Shown here piece after piece: positions 8,769 through 16,777 of a stretch of 64,000 nucleotides of DNA. The DNA is from Albidovulum denitrificans. Lineage in GTDB: Bacteria > Pseudomonadota > Alphaproteobacteria > Rhodobacterales > Rhodobacteraceae. Every line of letters begins with the position of its first letter. The stretch's first letter is position 1. Made by a program: the position numbers and the translations under genes. The notes under the pieces were generated by a model. The model worked only from the letters and a program-made list of their open reading frames with translations. It was not told the origin of the DNA and searched no databases. Location: positions 1,054,001 to 1,118,000 of the forward strand of contig NZ_PVEP01000001.1 of NCBI RefSeq assembly GCF_002973535.1. The letters are read 5' to 3'.

Positions 8769-9249
8769 AATCGTGATGCTTGCGCCGCACCGTCTCAAGC
8801 CGGTCGGCCATCGCCGCGCGGGCCTCAGGGCGCATCGCGTCGAGCCGGTCGAGGAGGAGAGAACGACCGAGGGTCAGCCGTTCTTCGATCCGCCCGGATT
8901 GCGTTTCCATCACCGTCTCGACCGCCGCGCGGTCATAGGGCGTGGCGCGGATCGCATTGGCCAGCGCGGCCATGTCGGCGCGAATTTCCTCCCGCCGCTG
9001 GCGGAAATCGGGGGCGGATTTCAGGAATGCCTTGCGCAGTTCCGCGCGGTCCTCGGGCGACAGCGCCTCGGTATAGGGGCCAAAGCCCACGTCGCGCACC
9101 CGGCGCGGGTCGTCGCGCCAGCCATGGGCGATGATCGACCCGCCGATGACGCCGACCACCGCAAGGTTCAGCGCCAGCGACAGGATCAGCGCGATCTTCA
9201 CACCGCGCCCGGTGCTTCCGGTTGTTTTCGTCTCATCCATCTTTACCAT
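8767..9249 (-). CDS. Periplasmic heavy-metal-resistance-like (Metal_resist/CpxP-type) membrane protein
   Basis: A 160-residue protein with a short cytoplasmic N-terminus, one membrane anchor at about residues 17-39 and a helical periplasmic part rich in charged residues. The pattern of LSPEDRAELRKAF followed by a long RREEIRADMAALANAI helix resembles the Metal_resist/Spy-CpxP group. No cysteine or histidine cluster is obvious. The ATG at 9247-9249 follows the stop of the preceding gene by one base; a second ATG three codons on is possible. It is the third gene of a sigma factor operon, so it may be a stress sensor. Function is inferred from the family only. Confidence 0.75.
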   Translation of the reverse strand: MVKMDETKTTGSTGRGVKIALILSLALNLAVVGVIGGSIIAHGWRDDPRRVRDVGFGPYTEALSPEDRAELRKAFLKSAPDFRQRREEIRADMAALANAIRATPYDRAAVETVMETQSGRIEERLTLGRSLLLDRLDAMRPEARAAMADRLETVRRKHHD

Positions 9250-9620
9250 CCCGTTCCCCCGGCCACCGTAAAGCTGTCCGCCCCCGGCATCAGTTCCACT
9301 GTCAACGGCGCTGGCCCGAACAGATCGCCCGTGACCGTCACCGGATCGGCCAGCCCCGCGACGCCGATCCAGACCCCGGCGCCGACCGCCGTGGCAAGCC
9401 CGCCAACCCCGATCCAGCCGCCGATGGCCGACATCAGCGATGCGATCATGCCGCGCCGCACCGGGGCAGGCGTCGGCAGATCGCGCGTCGCCGGTCGCGC
9501 TTCGGCCTCAGCCGCGTCCAGCACGCGGGCCATCAGCGCCCCGGACGGTTCCGGCGCGCGGTCCCGTGCCGCCGCGAAGAAAAGATCAAGATCGTGTTCG
9601 CCCAGATCCTTGTCAGCCAT
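9243..9620 (-). CDS. Small membrane protein, probable anti-sigma factor
   Basis: I take the start as the ATG at 9620, which overlaps the end of the sigma gene (ATGGCTGA); a longer form from 9689 would run deep into it. This gives 125 residues. An acidic, alpha-helical N-terminus (DLGEHDLDLFFAAARDR) precedes one hydrophobic stretch at about residues 57-88 and a short periplasmic tail. A cytoplasmic helical domain and one membrane span next to an ECF sigma gene is the layout of a membrane anti-sigma factor. No zinc-binding HxxxCxxC motif is present. Identity is inferred from position and topology. Confidence 0.65.
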   Translation of the reverse strand: MADKDLGEHDLDLFFAAARDRAPEPSGALMARVLDAAEAEARPATRDLPTPAPVRRGMIASLMSAIGGWIGVGGLATAVGAGVWIGVAGLADPVTVTGDLFGPAPLTVELMPGADSFTVAGGTGW

Positions 9621-10197
9621 GTTCATACCCCAGTTCGGCCCGGCGCCCCGACAGCGCCGCAACCAGTCCGCGTTTCCCCCGTGCGACAAGGCTTTCGACC
9701 GCCTCGACGCCCACTTCCATCACCTCGGCGATCTCGGGGTTCGACAACCCTTCGAGATGCCTGAGGATCACCGCCTGCCGCTGCCTGTCCGGCAGCGCCG
9801 ACAGCGCCTGTTCCAATGCCGCCGCCCGGTCGGCCTCGATCATCCGCTCGGCCACGCCGGGTGCGCCGTCCTCAGGTTCGGGCGCCGCGTCAAGCGGCAC
9901 CCAGCGCCGCTTGCGCAGCCGGTCGGTGCAAAGGTTGGCGACTACACGGTAAAGCCAGGTCGATACCCGCGCCGCCCCCGGCTGCCAGCCCGGCGCCATG
10001 CGCCAGAGCCTTAGCATCGCCTCCTGCGCCACATCCTCGGCCTCGGCCGCGTCGCCCAGCATCCGCTGCGCAACCCTGAGGGCGATGGGCGTGAACCTTT
10101 GCGCCAACACATGCGCCGCGCCCCGGTCCCCCTTGGCGTAGAGGGCCAGCAAGGCTTCGTCGGGCCTGTCGTCCTTGGCGTCGAAGGGCATCTGCAT
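9613..10197 (-). CDS. ECF-type RNA polymerase sigma factor
   Basis: The start chosen is the ATG at 10197, preceded by gggacagg; this gives 194 residues. Region 2 spans about residues 14-80, with the core-binding motif EAEDVAQEAMLRLW. Region 4 spans about residues 125-180 and has a clear helix-turn-helix (LSNPEIAEVMEVGVEAVESL). It heads a three-gene operon with overlapping stops and starts: sigma, putative anti-sigma, metal-sensor-like protein. The target promoter is not recognisable from this sequence. Confidence 0.9.
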   Translation of the reverse strand: MQMPFDAKDDRPDEALLALYAKGDRGAAHVLAQRFTPIALRVAQRMLGDAAEAEDVAQEAMLRLWRMAPGWQPGAARVSTWLYRVVANLCTDRLRKRRWVPLDAAPEPEDGAPGVAERMIEADRAAALEQALSALPDRQRQAVILRHLEGLSNPEIAEVMEVGVEAVESLVARGKRGLVAALSGRRAELGYEHG

Positions 10198-10246
10198 CCT
10201 GTCCCAAGCCCTAGACCGAAGGCGGCGCGCCTCCAAGGTCCAAGTT

Positions 10247-10278
10247 TGCCGGGGCGGCCTGTGGGCGCCGCCCCGGCA
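10247..10278 (-). terminator. Strong GC-rich stem-loop downstream of the EF-hand gene
   Basis: TGCCGGGGCGGC and GCCGCCCCGGCA form a perfect 12-bp stem with an 8-base loop. It lies between the stop of the EF-hand gene and the start of the sigma gene, both on the minus strand. There is no U-run after it, so it is either a weak terminator, a 3' stabiliser of the EF-hand mRNA or an attenuator for the sigma operon. Confidence 0.45.
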
Positions 10279-10287
10279 GTCCGGTCA

Positions 10288-10312
10288 CGGGCGGGCGCAA
10301 CCGGCCCGCCCG
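10288..10312 (-). terminator. Second stem-loop downstream of the EF-hand gene
   Basis: CGGGCGGGC and GCCCGCCCG form a perfect 9-bp stem around a 7-base loop, 9 bases from the stem-loop at 10247-10278. The tandem arrangement directly after the EF-hand stop codon suggests 3'-end formation. No U-run is seen. Confidence 0.4.
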
Positions 10313-10321
10313 CCGCCGGGA

Positions 10322-10996
10322 TCAGTTACCGCCATTCCAATCGAACCAGCCCTTGCCGTGGCTGTGGCGTCCCTGACCCTGCCCCTGACGATCGCCATGG
10401 CCATGCCCGTCACGCATCCCGCGCTGGCCGTCGCGACCACCGCCCATGCGCTGCTGCATCTTCGCCTTGGCCTGCGCGATCTCCTGCTGGCTGACCGCGC
10501 CGTCGCCATCGGTGTCAAGCCGGTCGAACATCCGGGTCGGCATCGGCGGGGCAAGCAGTTCCTCGGCCGACAGCATGCCATCGCCATTGAGGTCCTGCGA
10601 GGCGACCCGCGCCTTGGCGCGTTCGTCGATCTTCGCATCCATCCGCGCCTTCATATGCGCGGCCAGTTCCTCGGTCGCGATCATGCCGTCGCCATTGGCA
10701 TCCACGCCCGACATCATCGTCTGGCGATAGGCCGACAACTCTTCCTTGGTGACCTTGCCGTCGCTGTTGGCATCGGCGCTGTCGAAGTCGAACATCGGGC
10801 CATCGCCGCGCATGCCCTGCATGCCCATGCCCTGCCCCATACCCTGACCTTGCCCCATGCCCTGACCCTGACCCTGACCTTGCATCATCTGCTGGCCATT
10901 GCCGCCGCCATTGGCGTTCTGCGCGAGAACCGGCACGGCGACCGCGCCAGCCCCAAGGATCAACGCCAGAGCGGTGAGATAGGTTTTCGTTGCCAT
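10322..10996 (-). CDS. Secreted four-EF-hand calcium-binding protein
   Basis: A 224-residue protein with a Sec signal peptide (residues 1-25, cleavage after AVPVLAQ) and a low-complexity Gly-Gln-Met tract at about 30-63 made of GQGQGMGQ-like units. Four EF-hand loops follow: DANSDGKVTKEE, DANGDGMIATEE, DLNGDGMLSAEE and DTDGDGAVSQQE. The C-terminus is rich in Gly, Arg and His (GHGHGDRQG, RHSHGKG), which could bind metal. It should bind Ca2+ in the periplasm or outside the cell. It stands alone upstream of the sigma operon in the same direction, separated from it by two stem-loops. Confidence 0.88.
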   Translation of the reverse strand: MATKTYLTALALILGAGAVAVPVLAQNANGGGNGQQMMQGQGQGQGMGQGQGMGQGMGMQGMRGDGPMFDFDSADANSDGKVTKEELSAYRQTMMSGVDANGDGMIATEELAAHMKARMDAKIDERAKARVASQDLNGDGMLSAEELLAPPMPTRMFDRLDTDGDGAVSQQEIAQAKAKMQQRMGGGRDGQRGMRDGHGHGDRQGQGQGRHSHGKGWFDWNGGN

Positions 10997-11143
10997 TGCT
11001 CGTCTTCCTTTCGATCTGCCATGACGGTCGGTGCCGCCTGATACCCGTCAAACGCGCCGGGTGCGGATTTCCGTCGCAGGTCTTTTTCGGTGATTTGCCG
11101 TGGCCGCCGAAAATGCTACACACCCCGCAACAGGAGACACGCG

Positions 11144-11545
11144 ATGACCGATATGACCGCCCAACTGGACGACGACCGCCCCTTGCGCCCCGCCATGCTG
11201 CGCGGCTGGCGCCGCCGCTGCCCCGCCTGCGGCGAAGGCCGCATGTTCGAGGGCTATCTGAAGGTGCGCCCCACCTGCCCGTCCTGCGGTGAGGACCTGT
11301 CGCATCACCGCGCCGATGACGGGCCGGCCTATCTGACGATCCTGATCGTCGGACACCTGATGGCGCCGCTCATCATGGTCGCCTTCGTGGAATTCCGGCC
11401 CAGCCCGCTTGTCCTCGCCTCGACCTTCTCGGCGGGCTGTGTGGCGCTGTCGCTTTACCTTCTGCCACGGCTGAAGGGGGTGATCGTCGGCATCCAATGG
11501 GCCAAGCGGATGCACGGCTTCGGCTCTGCCCCCAAGGACGACTGA
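11144..11545 (+). CDS. DUF983 membrane protein with zinc-ribbon-like motifs
   Basis: A 133-residue protein. The start at 11144 has the RBS aggaga; an upstream ATG at 11090 is unlikely. The N-terminal part has two cysteine pairs (CPACGEGRMF and CPSCGEDLS) forming a probable zinc ribbon, then two hydrophobic segments at about residues 60-82 and 88-110. This is the DUF983 layout, common in alphaproteobacteria and of unknown function. It lies 6 bases before the Nudix gene, so both are probably in one transcript. Confidence 0.85.
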   Translation: MTDMTAQLDDDRPLRPAMLRGWRRRCPACGEGRMFEGYLKVRPTCPSCGEDLSHHRADDGPAYLTILIVGHLMAPLIMVAFVEFRPSPLVLASTFSAGCVALSLYLLPRLKGVIVGIQWAKRMHGFGSAPKDD

Positions 11546-11551
11546 GGACGC

Positions 11552-12256
11552 ATGAGCGATACCGCCGCCCCGGTCGATCCCAAATCGCTTGTCGTTCGCG
11601 ACGCGGCCACCGTGATCGTGATCCGGCAGGATACCGGCGCGCCCGCCGTCCTGATGGGGATGCGCGGCGCGCGGGCGGCCTTCATGCCGAACAAATATGT
11701 CTTTCCCGGCGGCGCGGTCGATGCGGGCGACGCCGCGATCCCGCTGGCGGGGGACCTCGCGCCCGCCTGCACCGCGCGCCTTGACCTGCCACCCGGCACC
11801 GCCGGGCGCGGCCATGCCCTTGCCGCCGCCGCAATCCGCGAATTGTGGGAAGAGACGGGGCTGCGCCTTGGCCGCCCCGGCACATGGCCCGGCACCCCAC
11901 CCGAGGACTGGACCAGCTTCGCCGAAACCGGCCTTGTCCCCGATGCCAGCGCGCTGCGCTTCGTCCTGCGCGCCATCACGCCGCCGGGCCGCCCGCGCCG
12001 CTTCGATGCGCGCTTTTTCCTGACCGATGCCGCCCGGATCACCGGCGACCCCGACGATTTCTCCCGCGCCTCGGACGAACTGTCCCATCTTCACTGGGTG
12101 CCACTGGCCGAGGTGCGCGCGCTGAACCTGCCCTTCATCACCGAGGTGGTTCTGGGCGAGGTCGCGGCACATCTGCGCGAGGACCGGCTGGACCAGACCG
12201 GCGTCGCCTTCTTCGACAACTCCACCGACCGCCCGGCCTTTCGCCGCCTCGGCTAA
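11552..12256 (+). CDS. Nudix hydrolase
   Basis: A 234-residue Nudix protein. FPGGAVDAGD and the box with REx2EExG (AAIRELWEETGL, residues about 96-107) form the diphosphate and metal site. The long insertion between FPGG and the box resembles the NUDT7/NUDT19-like acyl-CoA diphosphatase group, but the substrate cannot be set from the sequence. It follows the DUF983 gene by 6 bases and ends 4 bases before a convergent transporter gene. Confidence 0.88.
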   Translation: MSDTAAPVDPKSLVVRDAATVIVIRQDTGAPAVLMGMRGARAAFMPNKYVFPGGAVDAGDAAIPLAGDLAPACTARLDLPPGTAGRGHALAAAAIRELWEETGLRLGRPGTWPGTPPEDWTSFAETGLVPDASALRFVLRAITPPGRPRRFDARFFLTDAARITGDPDDFSRASDELSHLHWVPLAEVRALNLPFITEVVLGEVAAHLREDRLDQTGVAFFDNSTDRPAFRRLG

Positions 12257-12260
12257 CCGC

Positions 12261-13187
12261 TCAGAACAGCCGCTCGGCAATGACCAGCGTCACCGGGATG
12301 GTAACGAAGGACAAAAGCGTCTGCACCGTGATGATCCCGGCCATCAGGGGCGCATCGCCCCCCATCTCGCGCGCCAGCGTATAGGCGGAAACGGCGACCG
12401 GCAGCGCCGCGTAGATCATCGCGATCTGCAAGGGCATCGCCCCCGGCGCGATCACGGCAGCCACCAGCAGCACCGCCGCCGGAAAGACGACAAGCTTGCC
12501 AAAAGCCGACAGGATCATCGGCACGAAATGCGCATCCATCCCCCGGATCTTCAGGTTCGCGCCGACCGCCAGCAGCATCACCGGCAGCGCCGCCTGCCCC
12601 AGAACCAGCGCCGTATCATGCAGCACCGGGACATGATGCAGCCCGATCATGTTGAACAAAAGCCCCGCCACGATGGACAGGATCAAGGGATTGCGCGCCA
12701 GATCGCGCAACGTCCCCAGAACGATATTCCCCCGCCGCCGGGGCAGCATCAGCGCCAGCGCCGTCACGATCACGACATTGACGACCGGCACAAGGATGGC
12801 GGAACCGACAACGGCGGCCTGCAAGCCCTGCGCGCCGTAAAGCGCCTCGGCAATGGCAAGACCGACGAAGGTGTTGAAGCGCGACGCGCCCTGCACCACA
12901 TCCGTCCCCTGCGGTGGCGCCAGCCGCGCCAGCCGCTGCGCCAGAAGGCCAAAGGCGACGGCCGCGAAGAAGCCCGTGTAAAGCAGCCAGGCGAAGGCGC
13001 CCAAGGGCTGCGCCCCCAGATCGGCGGCCGAGATCTTGGCAAAGAACAGCGCCGGCATCAGAACCCAGTAGACCAGCCGGTCATTGAGGTTCCAGAACTC
13101 CACCGACGGGATGCCGCCACGCCGGAGGGCATAGCCCATCAGGATCAAGAGGAAGGTCGGCGCGATGGCCAGAAAGATCGCCCCCAT
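12261..13187 (-). CDS. AEC-family (auxin efflux carrier type) transporter
   Basis: A 308-residue, very hydrophobic protein with about ten predicted membrane segments. The N-terminus FLLILMGYALRRGGIP and the central break between two five-helix halves fit the AEC family, which moves organic acids such as malonate or malate and related anions. Its start is two bases after the stop of the upstream EamA gene, so the two transporter genes form an operon. The substrate is unknown. Confidence 0.85.
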   Translation of the reverse strand: MGAIFLAIAPTFLLILMGYALRRGGIPSVEFWNLNDRLVYWVLMPALFFAKISAADLGAQPLGAFAWLLYTGFFAAVAFGLLAQRLARLAPPQGTDVVQGASRFNTFVGLAIAEALYGAQGLQAAVVGSAILVPVVNVVIVTALALMLPRRRGNIVLGTLRDLARNPLILSIVAGLLFNMIGLHHVPVLHDTALVLGQAALPVMLLAVGANLKIRGMDAHFVPMILSAFGKLVVFPAAVLLVAAVIAPGAMPLQIAMIYAALPVAVSAYTLAREMGGDAPLMAGIITVQTLLSFVTIPVTLVIAERLF

Positions 13188-13189
13188 GC

Positions 13190-14083
13190 TCAGCGCGCCC
13201 CCAGGATCAGGACCAGAACCGACAGGACGACCAGCGCGATCCCCGCCCCCTCACGCCCGCTCAGCCTTTCGCGGAAAAAGAGGGCGGAGGCCATGAGGGT
13301 AAAGACGATCTCCACCTGCCCCAGCGCCCGCACGAAGGCCGCGTTCTGCAAGGAAAAGGCCGCGAACCAGCCCATTGAGCCAAGAACGCCCGTCACCCCC
13401 ACCGGCAAGGTCCGCCGCCAGCCGCGCGCGACGCGGCCCAACTCCCCCGGTTCGCGCCAGCGCAGCCAAAGCCCCATCAGGACCGTCTGAGTGATCGTCG
13501 CGGCGGCCAGCGCCACAACCGCGCGGGTCAGGAACGGCAACGGCTCAAGCGCCAGCGTGGCACCCCGGTAGCCGATCGCCGACAGGCCGAACAGCCCGCC
13601 CGCCAGAAGGCCGTAAAACGCCGCCCGGCCAAAGAACCGCGCACCGGGTTCCGGTGTGCGCGACAGCAGAAGAACCCCCGCCAGCCCGATCCCGATGGCA
13701 AGCCAGCCCACCGGCCCCACCCGTTCGCCCAGCAGGAGGACGGAGAAGGCCGCGACCTGCACCGTCTCGGTCTTGGTAAACGAGATACCCACGGCGAAAT
13801 TGCGCAGCGAGAAGAGAGAGACGGTCAGGAAGGTCGCGACGATCTGGCCAAGGGCCCCCATCAGTACGAAGCCCGCGAAGCCAAGGCCCAGCGGCGGCAG
13901 CGCCCAGCCCGCCTGCCAAAGTGCCACCGCCGCCGCCGTCGCGGCAATCGGCGCGGCATAAAGAAAGCGCGAAAAGGTCGCGCCGCCCGTCGACAGCCCC
14001 GCCCCCTTCAACTGCTTTTGCAGCATGAAGCGGACCGTCTGCATCGCCGCGGCGGCAAGGGTGAACAGAATCCAGGCGCTCAT
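13190..14083 (-). CDS. DMT-superfamily (EamA) transporter
   Basis: I choose the start at 14083 (MSAWILF), 5 codons after the first possible ATG, since the hydrophobic region begins there. It gives 297 residues with ten predicted membrane segments in two EamA repeats. A typical end-of-helix pattern, TETVQVAAFSVLLLGERVGP, is present in the first repeat. EamA proteins export metabolites or take up small molecules; nothing here shows the substrate. It is paired with the AEC transporter gene. Confidence 0.85.
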   Translation of the reverse strand: MSAWILFTLAAAAMQTVRFMLQKQLKGAGLSTGGATFSRFLYAAPIAATAAAVALWQAGWALPPLGLGFAGFVLMGALGQIVATFLTVSLFSLRNFAVGISFTKTETVQVAAFSVLLLGERVGPVGWLAIGIGLAGVLLLSRTPEPGARFFGRAAFYGLLAGGLFGLSAIGYRGATLALEPLPFLTRAVVALAAATITQTVLMGLWLRWREPGELGRVARGWRRTLPVGVTGVLGSMGWFAAFSLQNAAFVRALGQVEIVFTLMASALFFRERLSGREGAGIALVVLSVLVLILGAR

Positions 14084-14123
14084 GCCCCCTTCTGGCACGC
14101 CCCGCGCGGGGGCGGAAGGGGCG

Positions 14124-15020
14124 CTAGAGACCCGGCCTTAGCGGATGGGGAACCGGGTCCTTGGTGCGCAGGAAATAGCGGCGGAAGACCTCGGCGTAAG
14201 AACGGTAGACATAGCCATCGTTGCGGCGGTGGTAGTCCTCTTTCCGTTCCTCGTAAAGCGCCGGAAGCCGATACCAGGCAAGGTTGGGCTTTGCGTGATG
14301 AACGACGTGGAAGTTGTTGTAAAGAAAGAGGAAGGGCAACAGCCCCCGCCCCTCGACGATCACCGTCCGCCCGCGCGCCAGCTCATGCGCGCGATGTTCC
14401 AGGAAGGTGCGGATCTTCAGGATCGACAGCGCCCCGTAACAGGACAGCACGAAAAGCCAGAACGGGATCGCAGCAACGGTGGACAGCCAGACCAGCACCG
14501 GCACCATCCCCGCCAGATGCAGCAGCCAGTCGCGCCGGATCGCCCGGTCCCCCGCCCGGATCGCCGCCAGATCGCCGCGCAACAGCGCGAAAACCGACAC
14601 CGCCGGCCCGATCAGCATCCGCCCCAGAAGCGTGTTGTTCGCCCGCAGGATCACCCGAAGCGCGGGTGACAGCCGCACCCAGACCTTCGGGTCCATGTAA
14701 TTCGATTCCGGGTCGTCATAGGGATCGGTCAGGTTTTCGTCCCGGTGATGCGCCAGATGCAGGTCACGGAAGCGGCCATAGGGATAGATCACCCCCAGGG
14801 GCAGGAACATCAGCGCTTCATTCGCCGGACGGCTGGCGAAGGGGTGGCCGTGCAACACCTCATGCTGAAGCGAGGAATGAAGCGTGATGGCCAGCATCGT
14901 GACGACAAAGCCCAGCGGCAGCCACAGCGCCGACAGGACCGTCGTCGCCAGCGCCCAAAGCGCGTAGCAGCCAAGGATCAGCGCAAGGGTCGGCCATTCG
15001 ATGCGGGGCGCGTCACGCAT
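14124..15020 (-). CDS. Membrane fatty acid desaturase family protein
   Basis: A 298-residue membrane di-iron protein. Three histidine boxes are visible: H48/H53/H57 (HSSLQHEVLH), H88/H91/H92 (HLAHH) and H238/H241/H242 (HVVHH). Two hydrophobic hairpins separate them. The family includes acyl-lipid desaturases, carotenoid ketolase/hydroxylase-like enzymes and alkane hydroxylases; the short length and the HLAHH/HVVHH boxes favour a desaturase. Its start overlaps the end of the DUF2061 gene by 8 bases, so both are translated together. Confidence 0.85.
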   Translation of the reverse strand: MRDAPRIEWPTLALILGCYALWALATTVLSALWLPLGFVVTMLAITLHSSLQHEVLHGHPFASRPANEALMFLPLGVIYPYGRFRDLHLAHHRDENLTDPYDDPESNYMDPKVWVRLSPALRVILRANNTLLGRMLIGPAVSVFALLRGDLAAIRAGDRAIRRDWLLHLAGMVPVLVWLSTVAAIPFWLFVLSCYGALSILKIRTFLEHRAHELARGRTVIVEGRGLLPFLFLYNNFHVVHHAKPNLAWYRLPALYEERKEDYHRRNDGYVYRSYAEVFRRYFLRTKDPVPHPLRPGL

Positions 15021-15222
15021 GGCGGCCCCACGAAATCCGCGACCACACCCGCTCGTACCCGATATAGGTGACGAAGCCGATCCCGGTGTTCAACACCGCC
15101 AGCGCGCCCCCGACCGAGGCAGAGCCTGTCAGCACGAACCCGGTCAGCGTCATCGACGCAAGACCAAGCACATTCCATAAAACTGCTTTGAGAACAGAGC
15201 GTTTTGCCGTTTCCATGACCAT
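15013..15222 (-). CDS. DUF2061 small membrane protein
   Basis: A 69-residue protein with two membrane helices (about residues 9-31 and 37-56) and a conserved GYERVWSRI end, the DUF2061 pattern. A second ATG at codon 3 is an alternative start. It is the first gene of a two-gene operon with the desaturase and divergent from an XRE regulator. The function of DUF2061 is unknown; the coupling suggests a role in membrane lipid modification, by inference. Confidence 0.82.
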   Translation of the reverse strand: MVMETAKRSVLKAVLWNVLGLASMTLTGFVLTGSASVGGALAVLNTGIGFVTYIGYERVWSRISWGRHA

Positions 15223-15301
15223 CCTTTCCCCTGCCGACAGATGACCGGGAAAAGGGTCGGTTGCGAATTCCGAATATGATTAACATTTGTCACATAAAGT
15301 G

Positions 15302-15328
15302 ATATTTATCAGCAATGCAGATAAATAT
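15302..15328. promoter_or_regulatory. Perfect palindrome covering the start codon of the XRE regulator
   Basis: ATATTTATC and GATAAATAT form a perfect 9-bp inverted repeat with a 9-base spacer, and the ATG at 15315-15317 lies in the spacer. A smaller repeat, TCAC-N5-GTGA, sits just before it at 15290-15302. The AT-rich site lies in the 92-bp gap between two divergent operons. It is a likely operator for autoregulation, and perhaps for control of the desaturase operon. Confidence 0.55.
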
Positions 15329-16205
15329 AGACAAACGCGACCGCGCCTCCCTGTTCCGCGACCGTCTGGGGCAAAGCATGGGCGAACGGGAGATGACCCA
15401 AAGCGGGCTGGCGCGGGCCGTGGGCGTTGACCGTTCCACCATCTCGCAGCTTCTGGGGGATCAGGGCGCGCGGCTTCCCAACGCGCAGGTCGTTGCGGAA
15501 TGCGCGGCCGCTCTTGGCGTCTCAGCCGACTGGCTGCTGGGCCTGACCGAACGGCCCGAACGGCTGGCCGACCTTCTCGCCACCTCTCTGACCATGACCG
15601 AGGCGCCCCGCGCCCTGATTGATGAGACGATCTTCAACTGGCACCAGGAGGCGGCGGGCTACAAGATCCGTCACGTCCCGGCGACCCTGCCCGACATGCT
15701 GAAGACCCACGCCATGCTGCGCTGGGAATATGAGCCGCAGCTGGGCCGGACCGCCGAACAGGCCATCGGCGCCAGCGAGGACCGCCTGTCGCTCATGCGC
15801 CGCTCAGGCTCCGACTACGAAATCGCGCTGCCCTTGCACGAACTGATCTCCTTCACCCGCGCCGAGGGCTATTATGCGGGCCTGCCCGCCGAAGTCAGGG
15901 CCGGGCAGATCGCACGTTTGCGCGACCTTTATGCCCAGCTTTACCCGGCGCTGCGCATCTATGTCTTCGACGCGCGGCGGGTGTTTTCCGCGCCGGTGAC
16001 GGTTTTCGGGCCGCGCCTCGCCGTCCTCTACCTTGGCCGCCATTACATCGCCTTCCGCGATTCCGCGCGGGTGCAGAGCTTTTCGGGCCATTTCGACTGG
16101 CTGGTGCGCGAAAGCGACAGCGGCGCGCGCGATTTCGTGAGCCTTCTCAATGACCTCGCGGGCGACGCGGGACTTCAGACCGGCGTCAGCCCCGCCGGGT
16201 CATAG
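15315..16205 (+). CDS. XRE-family helix-turn-helix regulator with large C-terminal sensor region
   Basis: A 296-residue protein. The N-terminal HTH is at residues 27-49 (TQSGLARAVGVDRSTISQLL). The remainder has no motif I recognise and may bind a ligand; it is conserved-looking and rich in Arg and Tyr. No good ribosome binding site precedes the ATG, and a palindrome covers it, so expression may be tightly self-controlled or leaderless. A later ATG at residue 22 would cut into the HTH. It is divergent from DUF2061-desaturase and is the obvious candidate regulator for them. Confidence 0.8.
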   Translation: MQINIDKRDRASLFRDRLGQSMGEREMTQSGLARAVGVDRSTISQLLGDQGARLPNAQVVAECAAALGVSADWLLGLTERPERLADLLATSLTMTEAPRALIDETIFNWHQEAAGYKIRHVPATLPDMLKTHAMLRWEYEPQLGRTAEQAIGASEDRLSLMRRSGSDYEIALPLHELISFTRAEGYYAGLPAEVRAGQIARLRDLYAQLYPALRIYVFDARRVFSAPVTVFGPRLAVLYLGRHYIAFRDSARVQSFSGHFDWLVRESDSGARDFVSLLNDLAGDAGLQTGVSPAGS

Positions 16206-16678
16206 CCGTTGAAGCGCAGCACGTCGCGGGCCGCGCGCATCAGATCGTCGCGCGCGGCAGGGGTGCGCGAAAGGACGCGGGCAAAGCGGCCGTCGGGCGT
16301 ACCGATGACGGCGACGCGGTAATCGGCATCGACCCAAAGCACCCAAAGCGCCTCCTCCCCGCCCGGCATCGCGCGCGCAATCCGCCCCGGCCCGGTCATC
16401 CGCGCGGGCGCAACGAAGGCGCGCGCGCCGTTCGGGCCGCACGTCGTGCCGGTGACACGGAAACTGTCGGCGCCGGTGCGGGTCCAGGTCTCGGCCAGCG
16501 GGCCACAGCGCGCCTCATCCCCATAGGCGGCCACGACATGCCAGACATCGCCAAAGCGCGCCGGATCGAAGGCGGCGGCAGAGGAGATCGGCGCATCGGG
16601 CGACCGCAGGCCCTGCGGCGCGGGGGCGCAGGCGGCAAGTGCGGCAAGAAGAAGGGGCGACAGGACGGCAAGACGCAT
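16175..16678 (-). CDS. Lipocalin-like lipoprotein
   Basis: The ATG at 16678 gives 167 residues, with a lipoprotein signal peptide whose lipobox LAAC places the lipidated cysteine at 17. The mature part has the lipocalin start FGDVWHVVAAYGDE and a beta-rich body. It ends in the usual helix (RDDLMRAARDVLRFNGYD). Bacterial lipocalins such as Blc sit in the outer membrane and bind lipids or lysophospholipids. Its last 31 bases overlap the convergent XRE gene. The long frame upstream of the ATG is non-coding. Confidence 0.82.
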   Translation of the reverse strand: MRLAVLSPLLLAALAACAPAPQGLRSPDAPISSAAAFDPARFGDVWHVVAAYGDEARCGPLAETWTRTGADSFRVTGTTCGPNGARAFVAPARMTGPGRIARAMPGGEEALWVLWVDADYRVAVIGTPDGRFARVLSRTPAARDDLMRAARDVLRFNGYDPAGLTPV

Positions 16679-16777
16679 GGGGACACTCCGCAAGGGCTGA
16701 CCCCGACCATCGCGCGGGCGGCGCCAGACCGCAAGCGCCGCTTGCCGCGCCGGAATTTGCGCAATACGAAAGGCTTG

